A program made the position numbers and the translations under genes. A DNA stretch of 44,349 nt from Fidelibacterota bacterium (GTDB lineage Bacteria; Fidelibacterota; UBA8477; JABMPR01): positions 1 to 44,349 of the forward strand of contig JAIPJM010000020.1 of NCBI GenBank assembly GCA_021734255.1, in the 5' to 3' direction. Numbering within the stretch: position 1 is the first letter of the stretch; each line of letters opens with the position of its first letter. Positions 17,801-26,887 of the stretch are shown one piece after another. A model generated the notes under the pieces. It was not told where the DNA came from, did not search any database, and saw nothing but the letters and a program-made list of their open reading frames with translations.

Positions 17801-19585
17801 CAGGTACTCGCCAAATTCTCCCATTAGTTCAGGTGTGGTAATGATGATAAAATCACCATTCTTATTGCGGAGATCCGCCAGGGTATCAGGATGGGCAAAG
17901 GCAGGTGTCAGCAGGGATCCTTCCGTGGAAACCCAGTAATCCGGTGTCGCTTCTGATGCTTCATCCTGAAAAACCAGATTGAAGGACTGGCCCTGTGTGT
18001 CCCAAACTTCTCTAATCTGATAGCCGGTAATCTTGGATAAAGCCTCCTTATAGATCACCATGTTCGGACTGCTAAAGCCAGTTAACTCGAATTCAAGATT
18101 TGTACTCGGGTTAAGGTGAGATTTTCGGAAGCGCAGGTGGTCATCATGGGCAGTTAACTGCCGCTCATAGCCAATTTCCATCCAGTTCAGAACGACCCTG
18201 TCGTAGACGCCTGCCTGGGTGCTAACTGGGGCAAAGACGGCCAGCCGGTTTACTCCACTGGACGAAAGAATATTATGCGATAAGTTCAGGGATGATGGGG
18301 ATCGAAGCGTGTATTCCTCCTGCTCTTGCCAACTGGCTTCCCCAATTGAATTATCGTTTAAAAAGGCAAATATTGTATGATCACCACCAGAGCCATCATC
18401 ACCTGAATAGGTCAGCCCGTGCAGGCCAATTTCGATCTCCAGATCCTCGCTGGACCCTCTCGCCGGGTCCGGAAGAAAAAAGCCGACTTCTATGGTCTTA
18501 CCCGAATTGACTGAGTTCCAGAAATAATGATCTCTGCTTATCGTCGGCTGGTCCGTATCTACTCGCCCCAATCGATCAAAAATGCTATCCTTCTCCAGGT
18601 GGGCAAAGTCCCAGAAGGTCTTTGGCTGAACTGGATCTGCTGAAACCATTGCACCCGATTCCTCCACAAATCGCAAGCCTCCAGTTGTGCCCCAATCCAA
18701 CCAGTACACATTAACATCTGAGAAAGGGTCGAAATGTTGAGTTGCTCCACTGAAGTAGTTCTGCTTGCCGATAAAATCAAAATAATCACCCTCATCGAAT
18801 ATGCCATCACGGCCATCAAAGACGTAGATCGGCTGCTCTTCACCTTTATTGAACAGACGCAGCTCCGTACTTCTAATGATGTCTACCTCGTCACCTAATA
18901 TTTTGTGGATCAAGTCATACTCAATGCGGTAGATACCATCTTTGAAAATGTGAAGCTTTACCTTCCCTGTCCCCAAACCTGTAAAAGTGGGTTTTTTTAA
19001 AGCCTTCCTGGACTGGCTCTTAATTAGGTACAGATCGGTTTGTTTTAATCCCTGCTCTGCCGCCAGATCAGATGTAATACGAACAATAATCGAACTGGCT
19101 GGTATCCTGACACTTCGTCTGTCAGAGTTGACCTGAGCTCCATAGACATTGATGGACCATAAGTAACGGTCAGCCTCCTGACTGATCAGATCGACACTAT
19201 GGGTCACCTTCCGTTGACTGACAGTATTAGTTGGAGAAAAGGTAATATCCATGCCCTTGGCACTTTCGATCACTGGCAATAATGTGTGACTACTATTGAG
19301 GATCCTGAATGATCCGATCAAAAGGTCGACATCAGGTTTAGCTCCAGAAGTATAGACCAGTTTCGACATAACAGGTATCTTAAAACCGTCGCCGTTAATC
19401 GTGGTGTTCCATCCAGGATACTCAAGTCCATTCTCATCCATGCTGATCTGTGAGTGGGCTGGAATCTGGAGCGTCCAGGTGAAACTACCTGGAGAACTCT
19501 CAATTAGTTGTGAGGTGGGAAGTGTTGCGAAAGCGAAATTGAGAAGGGTGCCAGCAAGGACCCCCCTCAGTATCAGGCCTTTCAT
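14891..19585 (-). CDS. PorU-like C25 (gingipain-family) cysteine peptidase with FlgD-like C-terminal domain
   Basis: A 1564-aa exported protein, signal peptide about 1-20. The C25 peptidase domain spans roughly residues 590-960. The predicted catalytic His is H799 in LGHGGG and the Cys is C833 in TSMTCFTGSF. Their 34-residue spacing is close to the 33 of RgpB. The C-terminal ~100 residues (NFPNPF... to GVYFYRI...) form a FlgD-like/type IX sorting-type domain. In type IX secretion PorU removes C-terminal signals and attaches substrates at the cell surface. The protein is longer than P. gingivalis PorU (about 1,150 aa), with extra beta-rich regions on both sides. A stand-alone surface protease is the alternative. 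Confidence 0.85.
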   Translation of the reverse strand: MKGLILRGVLAGTLLNFAFATLPTSQLIESSPGSFTWTLQIPAHSQISMDENGLEYPGWNTTINGDGFKIPVMSKLVYTSGAKPDVDLLIGSFRILNSSHTLLPVIESAKGMDITFSPTNTVSQRKVTHSVDLISQEADRYLWSINVYGAQVNSDRRSVRIPASSIIVRITSDLAAEQGLKQTDLYLIKSQSRKALKKPTFTGLGTGKVKLHIFKDGIYRIEYDLIHKILGDEVDIIRSTELRLFNKGEEQPIYVFDGRDGIFDEGDYFDFIGKQNYFSGATQHFDPFSDVNVYWLDWGTTGGLRFVEESGAMVSADPVQPKTFWDFAHLEKDSIFDRLGRVDTDQPTISRDHYFWNSVNSGKTIEVGFFLPDPARGSSEDLEIEIGLHGLTYSGDDGSGGDHTIFAFLNDNSIGEASWQEQEEYTLRSPSSLNLSHNILSSSGVNRLAVFAPVSTQAGVYDRVVLNWMEIGYERQLTAHDDHLRFRKSHLNPSTNLEFELTGFSSPNMVIYKEALSKITGYQIREVWDTQGQSFNLVFQDEASEATPDYWVSTEGSLLTPAFAHPDTLADLRNKNGDFIIITTPELMGEFGEYLDFKMSEGWSPVLVSLSDIMDEFNYGVKSPFAIKSFLRYANNHWPSQPTHVMLVGDATINPFSEKQDVEHKHVPTFYMQTHGWGAAEADFWYTLIDGDDFVPDMSIGRLPVGDKDELQLTLEKLIRYQSNIPYGAWQNEVVTIAGFETTFKSQSENLLRSEIPRSIMPSRLFIDRNSEGDIFWGDTDSLLDLWNDGKLLINFLGHGGGAVWADRSLFVREDVDLLNSDAPPALVTSMTCFTGSFAQTEGLGEVILSGSPSGAIGWLGSSGVGWLINDYLMIKPMLRRLLEEDKTIGELMNTARIEYFIAPAATASDGTDLRPSMLFQYNYLGDPTTKLRLPEKDTILGSLEDIYKPQDSISVHTVGNNVGKLKVLPVNAGDKPWWTHPQEYDLDGSDTLAFAQEPLAYNMDSSIVVQPSSGEARAIYTLDRGPTLPAIQGYVPYSITADWFEHEPLTADELESNISPVLITRFHSRTNDPDSLTITFSGGVSGSYSLVKKGDWWQTPADMALYPADRKSYYYFTAFENGSQLSRSESFRLYLQQAISLRPTAINALAQGKYSGLKISYTLTGIEEMTADLSLTDSSATFKQHVSRSVTLKKGNRSLFIPTYFGLESKHVSLTLESTEDKDSSDDTLQATIASNYFQTLPGIGITFDGTAADTIQLWGGDRLLVTAADTGWIFLAQHPGNIQSTSGVSFESGGFAYSVAFSSIEQSAQIQADRSIFLKHPRIESWELLADSTGLAVLNQDGMLARGSKVNATGPQVSLMIEGQLFFDGDYITGDSRVNLLGEDPDGFTWTTADVEILVDGSPVQVDLGDTTQEAQILGVSSDLVLSQGSHEITYRMRDALDNWSELSRVTAIVADDARIIDYGNFPNPFQGETQILYELTQPMEDVQIEIYTLSGHKIKTIDAFDARVGISLGAIGYHEVPWNGRDSEDNFVANGVYFYRIRGENDSETLFGPVGKMVKNR

Positions 19586-19586
19586 A

Positions 19587-20423
19587 TCAGATAATAAGAT
19601 TATTCAGCAGCTTGCGTAATTGGATTTCGTCCAGTCCTCGCTTCATGATCCCATTGTATACGTGTGATACTGAGCCCGTTTCCTCTGAAACGACTAGAAC
19701 GTGTGCATCTGTTTCCTCAGATACACCGAGGGCGGCCAGGTGTCTTGTGCCCAGCTTCATTCTGGATCCGTAGGTTTCTTCGGACAGGGGTAGGATACAT
19801 TTAGCTGCATCGATCACTTCATGGCTAATAATAACCGCACCATCATGAAGGGGTGAGGTTGGATTGAAAATGGAAACCAGCAATTCAGCAGATACTCTTG
19901 CGTTGATATTTGCGGATTTCTCCTTTATATGCTTCAGCCCTACTTCACCTTCCATAACCAGCAACATCCCCCACTTCTTTTCCCTGCAGGTGAGGATAGC
20001 TTCGATGATCTCATCCACAATCTCCAGGTGCTTGGTGCGAAACAGGTATCTTACAAAGGGATTCTGTCCGAGGTAGATAAGAATTCTTCTCAACTCTGGT
20101 TGAAAAAGAATGACGACGGCAATGACCCAAACGGTCGAGAGATTTGAGAGCAGCCAGGACATGCCGTGCAGTTCTGCCCAGCGGACAAGGACTGACAAAA
20201 GAATAAGAATGAGGATACCAGACAGCAATTGCGATGCACGGGTACCTTTGAAGATCTTATAGAGGGAGTACAGAACAAAGGAAACGGCAAATATATCTAC
20301 CAAGTCATAGACGCGCACAGATAGAAAGGCGATCGAGAACAACTCATAACGCCAAAAATACACAAGGATTATGCTTACCAGAATCCCCAGCAGGCTGTAA
20401 AGTATATTCTTTTTGTCAGGCAT
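19587..20423 (-). CDS. cdaA: Membrane diadenylate cyclase CdaA
   Basis: A 278-aa protein that makes c-di-AMP from two ATP. Hydrophobic segments lie at about residues 8-24, 42-58 and 66-82 with another at 94-108, followed by a cytosolic DAC domain from about 125. The catalytic DGA motif is at 194-196 and GTRHLAA (the RHR-type motif) is at 225-231. No cdaR (YbbR) gene is adjacent. It ends one base before the porU-like start. It follows folP by 9 nt on the same strand, an arrangement seen in several phyla. Confidence 0.94.
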   Translation of the reverse strand: MPDKKNILYSLLGILVSIILVYFWRYELFSIAFLSVRVYDLVDIFAVSFVLYSLYKIFKGTRASQLLSGILILILLSVLVRWAELHGMSWLLSNLSTVWVIAVVILFQPELRRILIYLGQNPFVRYLFRTKHLEIVDEIIEAILTCREKKWGMLLVMEGEVGLKHIKEKSANINARVSAELLVSIFNPTSPLHDGAVIISHEVIDAAKCILPLSEETYGSRMKLGTRHLAALGVSEETDAHVLVVSEETGSVSHVYNGIMKRGLDEIQLRKLLNNLII

Positions 20424-20432
20424 CAGCTCAAT

Positions 20433-21305
20433 TTAATCCAAATGGCTTTGAATAGCAGTGAAGATATGCAATGCCTGTCGAGTCTCATGGACGTCATGAA
20501 CCCTGAATATTTGAACCCCTTGTTGAAAAGCGGCCAGCACTGCTGCCAACGATCCTCCCATGCGTGCAGCTACCTCAGAACCATCAATGCTACCAATAAA
20601 TGACTTCCTGCTTGCCCCCAATAAAATGGGATGGCCGAGTGCGCAGAACGCCTTCATCTGAGCGATAATTTTCAGATTATGATCCAATTGTTTCCCGAAA
20701 CCGATGCCTGGGTCTAACACGATGTTGGAGATCTTTACTCCCTGTCTCTCTGCTTCTTGTATTCTATTCTTAAAGTATTCCTTTATCTCCGTTATGACAT
20801 TTTCATACACCGGGGCATCCTGCATTGTCTGTGGTGTGCCCTGCATATGCATCATAACATAAACTGCGCCAGTTTCAGCTACCGTGGAGAGCATCGCTTC
20901 ATCTGCTATTCCTGCTGAAACATCATTAATGATGTGGGCGCCACTCTCAAGTGCGGCTCTAGCTACGCCGGACTTTTGTGTGTCAACTGAGATGAGGACC
21001 TCACTTTTACTCGATAAATTGCGTATGATGGGGATCACACGATCCAGTTCTTCTTCCTCCGTGACTGGAGGCGCACCGGGTCTGGTTGATTCACCGCCAA
21101 TATCAATAATATCGGCTCCCTGCTCTACCATATCCATAGCATGATCAATTGCTAGATCAGGACTGGCGTATTGCCCTCCATCACTAAAAGAATCCGGCGT
21201 AATATTCAAAATTCCCATGATCATAGGAATTTTGAATTGTTTAGCCTCACCCTTTATCAACCACTGTATTCCTTCTCGTTTTGGCATACCTGCATTGATT
21301 CTCAT
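20433..21305 (-). CDS. folP: Dihydropteroate synthase
   Basis: A 290-aa TIM-barrel enzyme joining p-aminobenzoate to dihydropterin pyrophosphate in folate synthesis. The signature NITPDSFSDGG is at residues 34-44. The GADIIDIGGESTRPGA segment follows at about 58-73, and DPGIGFGK around 197-204. The length is slightly above average because of an N-terminal stretch. A start at the second Met (residue 7) is possible. It lies 20 nt after ftsH and 9 nt before cdaA. Confidence 0.96.
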   Translation of the reverse strand: MRINAGMPKREGIQWLIKGEAKQFKIPMIMGILNITPDSFSDGGQYASPDLAIDHAMDMVEQGADIIDIGGESTRPGAPPVTEEEELDRVIPIIRNLSSKSEVLISVDTQKSGVARAALESGAHIINDVSAGIADEAMLSTVAETGAVYVMMHMQGTPQTMQDAPVYENVITEIKEYFKNRIQEAERQGVKISNIVLDPGIGFGKQLDHNLKIIAQMKAFCALGHPILLGASRKSFIGSIDGSEVAARMGGSLAAVLAAFQQGVQIFRVHDVHETRQALHIFTAIQSHLD

Positions 21306-21325
21306 CAGAAAAGGAATCCAGCTGT

Positions 21326-23779
21326 CTAATCGTTATTCTGTGGGTCTTTGGGTCCGTCAGATTCCTGTGTTGGGTTTTCTTTTGGAAGGTCCAGTAAATT
21401 TCCCTGCTCAGGGTTTGAAGTCTGCTTGGCAGAGTCCTGTTTCTTCTTCTGATCAGACCGTTGGTTTTCCCTTGAAGACTCCTTCTGCGTGTTAGCGTCT
21501 GGTTTCGAACCAGTTGAAGGAGCTTCTGATGTCGGCCTTTTATCTGATTTGTCGCTCGTTTTGGCGCCTTCATCAGCTTTTGGACGACTGGGTCTATTCC
21601 TGGGCGGCCTTGATCTTTGACGGGAAGAAGCACGGCGATTCTGATCCGATTTCTCAACCTTTCCGGGTCCACCATTCAAACCTAAGATGTTGTCCAACTG
21701 TTTTGCATCGACACTCTCTTTGTCCAGGAGAACCTCACTTACTGCTAAGAGCTTATCCTTATGTCTGGTGATGATATCCTTGGCTGTTTTGTAGGCTTTG
21801 TCAACAATACTGCGGACTTCAGCATCGATCTTTTTAGCCATATCTTCACTAAAGTCTCTATGCATACCCAGGTCACGACCAATAAATATCTCTTCCTTTT
21901 TCTGACCATAGGTCATGGGACCCATTTTATCACTCATGCCCCATTCGGTTACCATCTTGCGAGCAATTGACGTCGCCCGTTCGATATCATTTCCGGCACC
22001 GGTTGTCATCTGATCCAGAACGACCTGCTCTGCAACACGGCCACCCATAAGGATCGCCAACATACCTTCCATATATTCACGTGAATAGTTATAGCGATCA
22101 TCGACAGGAAGCTGGGCTGTAAGCCCCAATGCTCTACCGCGAGGTATGATCGTGACCCTGTGTACCGGATCGGCACCTTCCGTGTAGCGGGCTACAAGTG
22201 CATGGCCTGCTTCGTGAATGGCAGTTGTCCGTTTCTCTTTCTCATTAATGACCATACTGCGACGTTCGGTACCCATCATGATCTTGTCTTTGGCATTCTC
22301 AATATCGATCATGGCCACGCGCTGCTTGTTGTGCTTGGCGGCTATTAATGCTGCTTCGTTAATGAGGTTAGCCAGGTCAGCACCAGACATCCCAGGCGTA
22401 CCTTTAGCAATAACGTCCAGGCGAACATTTTTTGCCATCGGGATATCTTTTGCATGTACTTTAAGAATCGCTTCACGGCCTCTCACGTCTGGTGTGTCCA
22501 CCATGATGCGACGATCAAAACGACCAGGTCGCAACAGTGCAGCATCCAGGACATCAGGTCTGTTCGTAGCGGCCAGTAGAATGATATTATCGGTCGTCTC
22601 AAAGCCGTCCATTTCGACCAGCAAGGCATTTAATGTCTGTTCACGCTCATCATGACCGCCGCCCAGTCCAGCACCACGCTGGCGACCAACAGCATCCAGT
22701 TCATCGATAAAAATAATACAGGGTGAGGTTTTCTTACTTTGTTCAAAAAGATCTCTTACTCGACTTGCTCCTACTCCAACAAACATCTCTACAAAATCGG
22801 CTCCACTCAGGCTATAGAAAGGAACGGATGCTTCACCAGCCACAGCTTTGGCCAGAAGCGTCTTTCCGGTACCGGGAGGTCCAACCAACAGCGCACCCTT
22901 GGGGATCCTACCACCCAAGCGCTGAAATTTATTGGGGTGTTTTAGGAATTGGACTATTTCTCGAAGCTCATCTTTCGCTTCCTCGCAACCCGCCACATCT
23001 TTAAATGTGATCTTGGGGTTTTCCGTATCAATGATCTTGGCCCTGCTTTTCCCGAAAGAGAATATACCTTTCGTCCCACCACCTGACTGCATTCGCCGCA
23101 TCAGAAAGAACCAGAAAAAGATAATGAGGACCCACGGGAGGACCTGGAACAGGTAATCAACCCAGTCACGGGTCTCATCTTCAAATTCATAGGCGATGCC
23201 CATTTCATCCCACTTGGCGGTCGTTTCTGAATCGATCACAGGTTGAAGGACAACCCAAAATTTGGTGTATTCAGTTTCAACACCATTAATGACACCGATC
23301 TCAGGTGAATTGAGCTCACCATGGAAGTGATTACTTCTAATGATGGCTGATTTGATCTTTCCACTTTCCAGCAATTCCTGGTATTCGGTGTAGCCAATCT
23401 TTCGAACCGGATCGGAATCTGTATTCAATACTTGGGCGAACAGAAATACAGAAACCAGAATAACGATCCAGAGAATGGTGGTTTTCATGCCCCGCTGCCA
23501 ATTTTCATTGCCTTGTGGAGGTCTGGTGATCTTAATATTTGTAGATTTTTTCTGCTCTGGCCGACTTGATGGCTTATTTCTACTGTCCGACCTTCTTTTA
23601 TCCGGTCTTTTATTATCAGACCGTTTATTGTCAGGCCTTCTATTGTCTGATCTTCTTTTATCTGACTGTCTGTTGTCAGAGTTGCGGTTGGAGGGTCGTT
23701 TTCCCCCACGAGGAGCATTGCGCCGATTTTTAGGATTCGGTTTATTGCTGCTATCATCGTTTTTATTATTGGCGTTCAT
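21326..23779 (-). CDS. ftsH: ATP-dependent zinc metalloprotease FtsH with long low-complexity N- and C-terminal extensions
   Basis: An 817-aa membrane protease; typical FtsH is about 610-660 aa. Residues 1-95 are a charged, disordered extension that includes seven tandem pentapeptides (34-68). The first membrane helix is at about 100-118, followed by a periplasmic domain and a second helix at about 208-226. The AAA module has Walker A GPPGTGKT at 300-307, and the zinc site HEAGH is at 522-526. From about residue 704 a 114-residue Lys/Ser/Gln/Pro-rich tail follows. The catalytic core is complete, so only the ends are unusual. The start is ATG with AAGGAAT upstream. Confidence 0.96.
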   Translation of the reverse strand: MNANNKNDDSSNKPNPKNRRNAPRGGKRPSNRNSDNRQSDKRRSDNRRPDNKRSDNKRPDKRRSDSRNKPSSRPEQKKSTNIKITRPPQGNENWQRGMKTTILWIVILVSVFLFAQVLNTDSDPVRKIGYTEYQELLESGKIKSAIIRSNHFHGELNSPEIGVINGVETEYTKFWVVLQPVIDSETTAKWDEMGIAYEFEDETRDWVDYLFQVLPWVLIIFFWFFLMRRMQSGGGTKGIFSFGKSRAKIIDTENPKITFKDVAGCEEAKDELREIVQFLKHPNKFQRLGGRIPKGALLVGPPGTGKTLLAKAVAGEASVPFYSLSGADFVEMFVGVGASRVRDLFEQSKKTSPCIIFIDELDAVGRQRGAGLGGGHDEREQTLNALLVEMDGFETTDNIILLAATNRPDVLDAALLRPGRFDRRIMVDTPDVRGREAILKVHAKDIPMAKNVRLDVIAKGTPGMSGADLANLINEAALIAAKHNKQRVAMIDIENAKDKIMMGTERRSMVINEKEKRTTAIHEAGHALVARYTEGADPVHRVTIIPRGRALGLTAQLPVDDRYNYSREYMEGMLAILMGGRVAEQVVLDQMTTGAGNDIERATSIARKMVTEWGMSDKMGPMTYGQKKEEIFIGRDLGMHRDFSEDMAKKIDAEVRSIVDKAYKTAKDIITRHKDKLLAVSEVLLDKESVDAKQLDNILGLNGGPGKVEKSDQNRRASSRQRSRPPRNRPSRPKADEGAKTSDKSDKRPTSEAPSTGSKPDANTQKESSRENQRSDQKKKQDSAKQTSNPEQGNLLDLPKENPTQESDGPKDPQNND
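23576..23680 (-). repeat. ftsH: 15-bp minisatellite in the ftsH N-terminal extension
   Basis: Seven consecutive 15-bp units encode pentapeptides [30 protein letters not shown] and SDSRN, consensus [S/P]D[N/K][R/K]R. The units are imperfect at the DNA level but all exactly 15 bp, so copy-number changes would stay in frame. Confidence 0.88.
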
Positions 23780-23796
23780 AAATTCCTTTGATGTAT

Positions 23797-24360
23797 TTAC
23801 TTGCTATCAGAAAATGCCCAAATCGAGGGTAAGTTCCTGAATTTTTGGTCAAGATCCAATCCGTATCCGACGAGGAAACGATCAGGTACCTCAAATCCGG
23901 TATAATCTGCCTTGAAATCTAACTTGAGACATTCTGGTTTGAGTAACAGGGAGACGAATGAGATGGAGTTGGGATGGTTTTCCAGAATACGATGCTTCAA
24001 GAATCTGGCTGTTAATCCACTATCGATTATATCCTCTATAATGATCACATCACGGTCTGTCACGATGCAGCTGATGTCCTTTATCAAGCGGACTGTCCCA
24101 GATGATTGTGTGCCTGAGTGATATGAGGATACCTTGATGAAGTCAATCTCACAATCAATACTCAATCGCTTTGCGAGATCTGCCAGAAAAAAGACAGATC
24201 CGTTCAGGACACCGATGAGTATCGGAGTTTTACCTTCGTAAGCCTTGGATATTTCGTCTGCCAGCTCCTGGGTCCGTTCTTCGATCTGTTCCTGGCTCAA
24301 GATCTCTTCGAGGACCTGGCCATTATATTGGGTCGTATCTTCAATAATACGTGTTCTCAT
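23797..24360 (-). CDS. hpt: Hypoxanthine phosphoribosyltransferase
   Basis: A 187-aa type I phosphoribosyltransferase that salvages hypoxanthine/guanine with PRPP. The PRPP-binding motif VIIIEDIIDSGLTA is at residues 105-118 and the pyrophosphate-loop segment GVLNGSVFF at 50-58. Its ATG overlaps the tilS stop (ATGA), and ftsH follows 17 nt later. The tilS-hpt-ftsH order is a widespread conserved cluster, which supports the assignment. Confidence 0.95.
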   Translation of the reverse strand: MRTRIIEDTTQYNGQVLEEILSQEQIEERTQELADEISKAYEGKTPILIGVLNGSVFFLADLAKRLSIDCEIDFIKVSSYHSGTQSSGTVRLIKDISCIVTDRDVIIIEDIIDSGLTARFLKHRILENHPNSISFVSLLLKPECLKLDFKADYTGFEVPDRFLVGYGLDLDQKFRNLPSIWAFSDSK

Positions 24361-25736
24361 TCAAAAGTTCCCTCGTCGTATTGAACTTTTATAAATTTCT
24401 CCTGCTGATCTTCCAACTGGCCCCCTCTCAATAGTCCCTGGTGGGCAGTTCTTACACCGGGTAGCCATATGATCTCATCGTCATGCATTAAAACTGGAAA
24501 AAATGGCTTGATGTGGGGAGCTACATGGGATTCCTGGAGGATCTGCCTGCCGCTCAGAGCTCTCCCCTCTTCATCTACCTGCATCTTCTCACCAGCTTCT
24601 AAACTTCGAATGGTGTATGTCTCTACATCATCCTGTAGCCAGAAATAGTGGGGGTCTTTCAGTTTGTTGCCCAGCTTTGCTTCACCACTTTGTAATCGAA
24701 AAAAAGGGAAATCAGAGCTCAGAGATTCTGCCAGGGTTCTGGGGGTCCACTTAAGTGACTCTACATTAAGAAAGGTAAGTCCGTTTCTATCTCGAACGAC
24801 TGAAATGCCCTGTGGGAGCTGAACTTCTTTCGACACATTCTCTGCAGGGATCAGTGAGCGAAGTGCCTCAAAATGCTTTTCAGATAATCCCTGTTCCTGG
24901 GAGGATAACTGTTGGAAAATTCTGTCAAAAACCGCCTTCTGAATCGCGGAAAAATAGTTGGATAGCTTATCCAATCCTAATGAAATCTTTTTCTCTGAAT
25001 GGCTCTTAATTACATTAATATCAATATCTTCTATAGTCTCATTTATCAGCTTTCCCAGATGATCTGCAGACTGAGTGAGTTCTGTAGCTAAATGATGAGG
25101 GTCACGCTCGTTTGATCTCAGGGAAGCTGGAATTATTTCATGCCGTATCTTGTTCCTGAGGTAGTGTGTGTCAAGGTTGCTACTATCATTTTTATGATCA
25201 ATGGCCATCTCTTCAGCATAATTCCTCAAAGCTGACCGTGTAAAGCCCAACAGCGGCCTGATAATACCCTCATGTTCCCAGGACATTCCCTGAATGCCTT
25301 TAATACCGCTACCCAGATATAGATTCATGAGCACTGTTTCCAGTTGGTCATCCATATGATGCCCAGAGGCTACATAATCACAGCCCAGTGCATGCAGATG
25401 TTGTCGGAAGGCTCGCCTCCTGTGAATGCTGCCTGCTTCCTCCAGACTCAACCCTTCTTTTTTTGCGATGGACGTCACATCTTCTCTTATCACATGTACC
25501 GGGATTTTAAATTTAGCACCAAGAGCGGACACAAAGGCTTCATCCTCCTCACTCTCAGTCCCGCGTAATTGGTGATTAAAGTGAATGATCTGGAGTTCAT
25601 AGAGTTCCAGTGCATGCAAGAGTGATAACAGGACCGTTGAATCCAGCCCACCTGAACAGGCGACCAGGATCTTTTTTGTCCCCCCGTCCCATCCATGGGA
25701 AACCATCGTTTCAAGTATGGATTGTTTGAGATTCAC
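24357..25736 (-). CDS. tilS: tRNA(Ile)-lysidine synthase
   Basis: A 459-aa enzyme that converts C34 of tRNA-Ile(CAU) to lysidine so that it reads AUA. The PP-loop ATP-binding motif SGGLDS is at residues 28-33, and HFNHQLRGTESEEDEAFV and ASGHHMDDQLETVLMNL are typical N-type ATPase segments. TilS-specific central and C-terminal domains follow. The start is GTG at 25736; an in-frame TAA lies three codons upstream, so it cannot begin much earlier. First gene of tilS-hpt-ftsH-folP-cdaA, 68 nt after the GAPDH-like gene. Confidence 0.93.
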   Translation of the reverse strand: MNLKQSILETMVSHGWDGGTKKILVACSGGLDSTVLLSLLHALELYELQIIHFNHQLRGTESEEDEAFVSALGAKFKIPVHVIREDVTSIAKKEGLSLEEAGSIHRRRAFRQHLHALGCDYVASGHHMDDQLETVLMNLYLGSGIKGIQGMSWEHEGIIRPLLGFTRSALRNYAEEMAIDHKNDSSNLDTHYLRNKIRHEIIPASLRSNERDPHHLATELTQSADHLGKLINETIEDIDINVIKSHSEKKISLGLDKLSNYFSAIQKAVFDRIFQQLSSQEQGLSEKHFEALRSLIPAENVSKEVQLPQGISVVRDRNGLTFLNVESLKWTPRTLAESLSSDFPFFRLQSGEAKLGNKLKDPHYFWLQDDVETYTIRSLEAGEKMQVDEEGRALSGRQILQESHVAPHIKPFFPVLMHDDEIIWLPGVRTAHQGLLRGGQLEDQQEKFIKVQYDEGTFE

Positions 25737-25804
25737 ATTGAATTAAAACAACATCCTTTAAAATATGGGATGCAGTTCATATGGCTTCCTATTTGATATA
25801 AAGA

Positions 25805-26878
25805 TCAGACCTCATCAAAGAACCAATCTTCAAGCGCCTGAATCTTCTGCTCATATGAATTGGGATAGAGAAGCCAGGTAGCGGCAGATACAGAGCTCAA
25901 GAGTGAATTTCCATCCTGGGGGGTAAAACAGAAGCCAGTGAGTTCCTTCCCACCGGACAAGAGATGTAGGCTTGGAGTGGAGACAACCGTTTGGTTCAGG
26001 ATCCTGCCATAATGCCCATGATCCCGTCCAAATGAGAATACCTGACTGGAGAGTTTCTTTTCAGTAAGCGCGATAAGTGGGTTTGCCTCAAATAGCTCCA
26101 GGATCTTTTCCAAGGTCATTTCTTCCTTCATCTTCAGATTAAAATGAATAATGTGCATATACTGGGTATTCAGTTTCATCGCTGAAGAGAATATGTTGAG
26201 GTCATAGCCCAGGGTTCGGAAGAGATTGGCCGCATCTTTGGCATGATGGGTCCCATACCGCTCTGAGGCATGGACACCTACTTCTGGTGCCGGAATAAAA
26301 TCACTCCCCTGACTAAGATCGTTTGCTCGCCGAATCATGACAAAGCGCCCATCTACAATATTGTCTGGATCACCATTATGCAGTCCGATGGTTTTTACCA
26401 GAGAAGAGAGATTGTGCGTATTACAAGACACTACCTGTAAGAATGTATCTTCACCGTGGATCAAGGCTGAATCATTGATACCTCTGGCATAGGGCTTACC
26501 AAAACCTGTTTCACTCCCTTGCGCAATAAACCCCAGGGTATTGTGATCAAAGTTGTGGTAGTATTTTACCTTGTTCTTATGGCCGACTCCCTTTGGTGTA
26601 CAGTCAATAACGACTGACGCTCTGTCAATGGCTTCAACGGTTGAAAAGGCAGGGTCCAATCCGATCTCACGGAATCCTTCAAAGGCTTCCTGATCGGTCA
26701 CCAGTCGGGCACCTCGCTTGAGGAGGCGAACGACCTTGGCGTGCTCGGACGTCAAAGGAGTACGTTTGTGAAAGGTGATCTCATCAATACCCAGGTCGGT
26801 TCTGTAGTCCGACAATAGTCCGATCAATGGTTCACCAATGGTTCCTGTACCAACGACGTGGACAATTTTTTTAGACAT
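25805..26878 (-). CDS. Archaeal-type (type II) glyceraldehyde-3-phosphate dehydrogenase-like protein
   Basis: A 357-aa Rossmann-fold dehydrogenase. The N-terminal GTGTIGEP (10-17) and the segment VIDCTPKGVGHKNK (90-103) match archaeal type II GAPDH. The SCNT motif at 151-154 places the catalytic Cys at C152, and the HH pair at 211-212 resembles the HHGPDV region of archaeal enzymes. It would oxidise glyceraldehyde-3-phosphate or a related aldehyde phosphate with NAD(P). It begins 9 nt after ccmD with GAGG upstream, so it is probably the last gene of the ccm operon. Activity and substrate are inferred; a dedicated family with another aldehyde substrate is possible. Confidence 0.72.
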   Translation of the reverse strand: MSKKIVHVVGTGTIGEPLIGLLSDYRTDLGIDEITFHKRTPLTSEHAKVVRLLKRGARLVTDQEAFEGFREIGLDPAFSTVEAIDRASVVIDCTPKGVGHKNKVKYYHNFDHNTLGFIAQGSETGFGKPYARGINDSALIHGEDTFLQVVSCNTHNLSSLVKTIGLHNGDPDNIVDGRFVMIRRANDLSQGSDFIPAPEVGVHASERYGTHHAKDAANLFRTLGYDLNIFSSAMKLNTQYMHIIHFNLKMKEEMTLEKILELFEANPLIALTEKKLSSQVFSFGRDHGHYGRILNQTVVSTPSLHLLSGGKELTGFCFTPQDGNSLLSSVSAATWLLYPNSYEQKIQALEDWFFDEV

Positions 26879-26887
26879 GCTTCGCCT

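Noticed and set aside
23475..23840. 121-aa plus-strand ORF with repeated Leu/Ser pentamers, and an overlapping 90-aa minus-strand ORF
   Set aside because: Both are alternate-frame readings of the ftsH minisatellite; the ftsH frame continues into a conserved protease.
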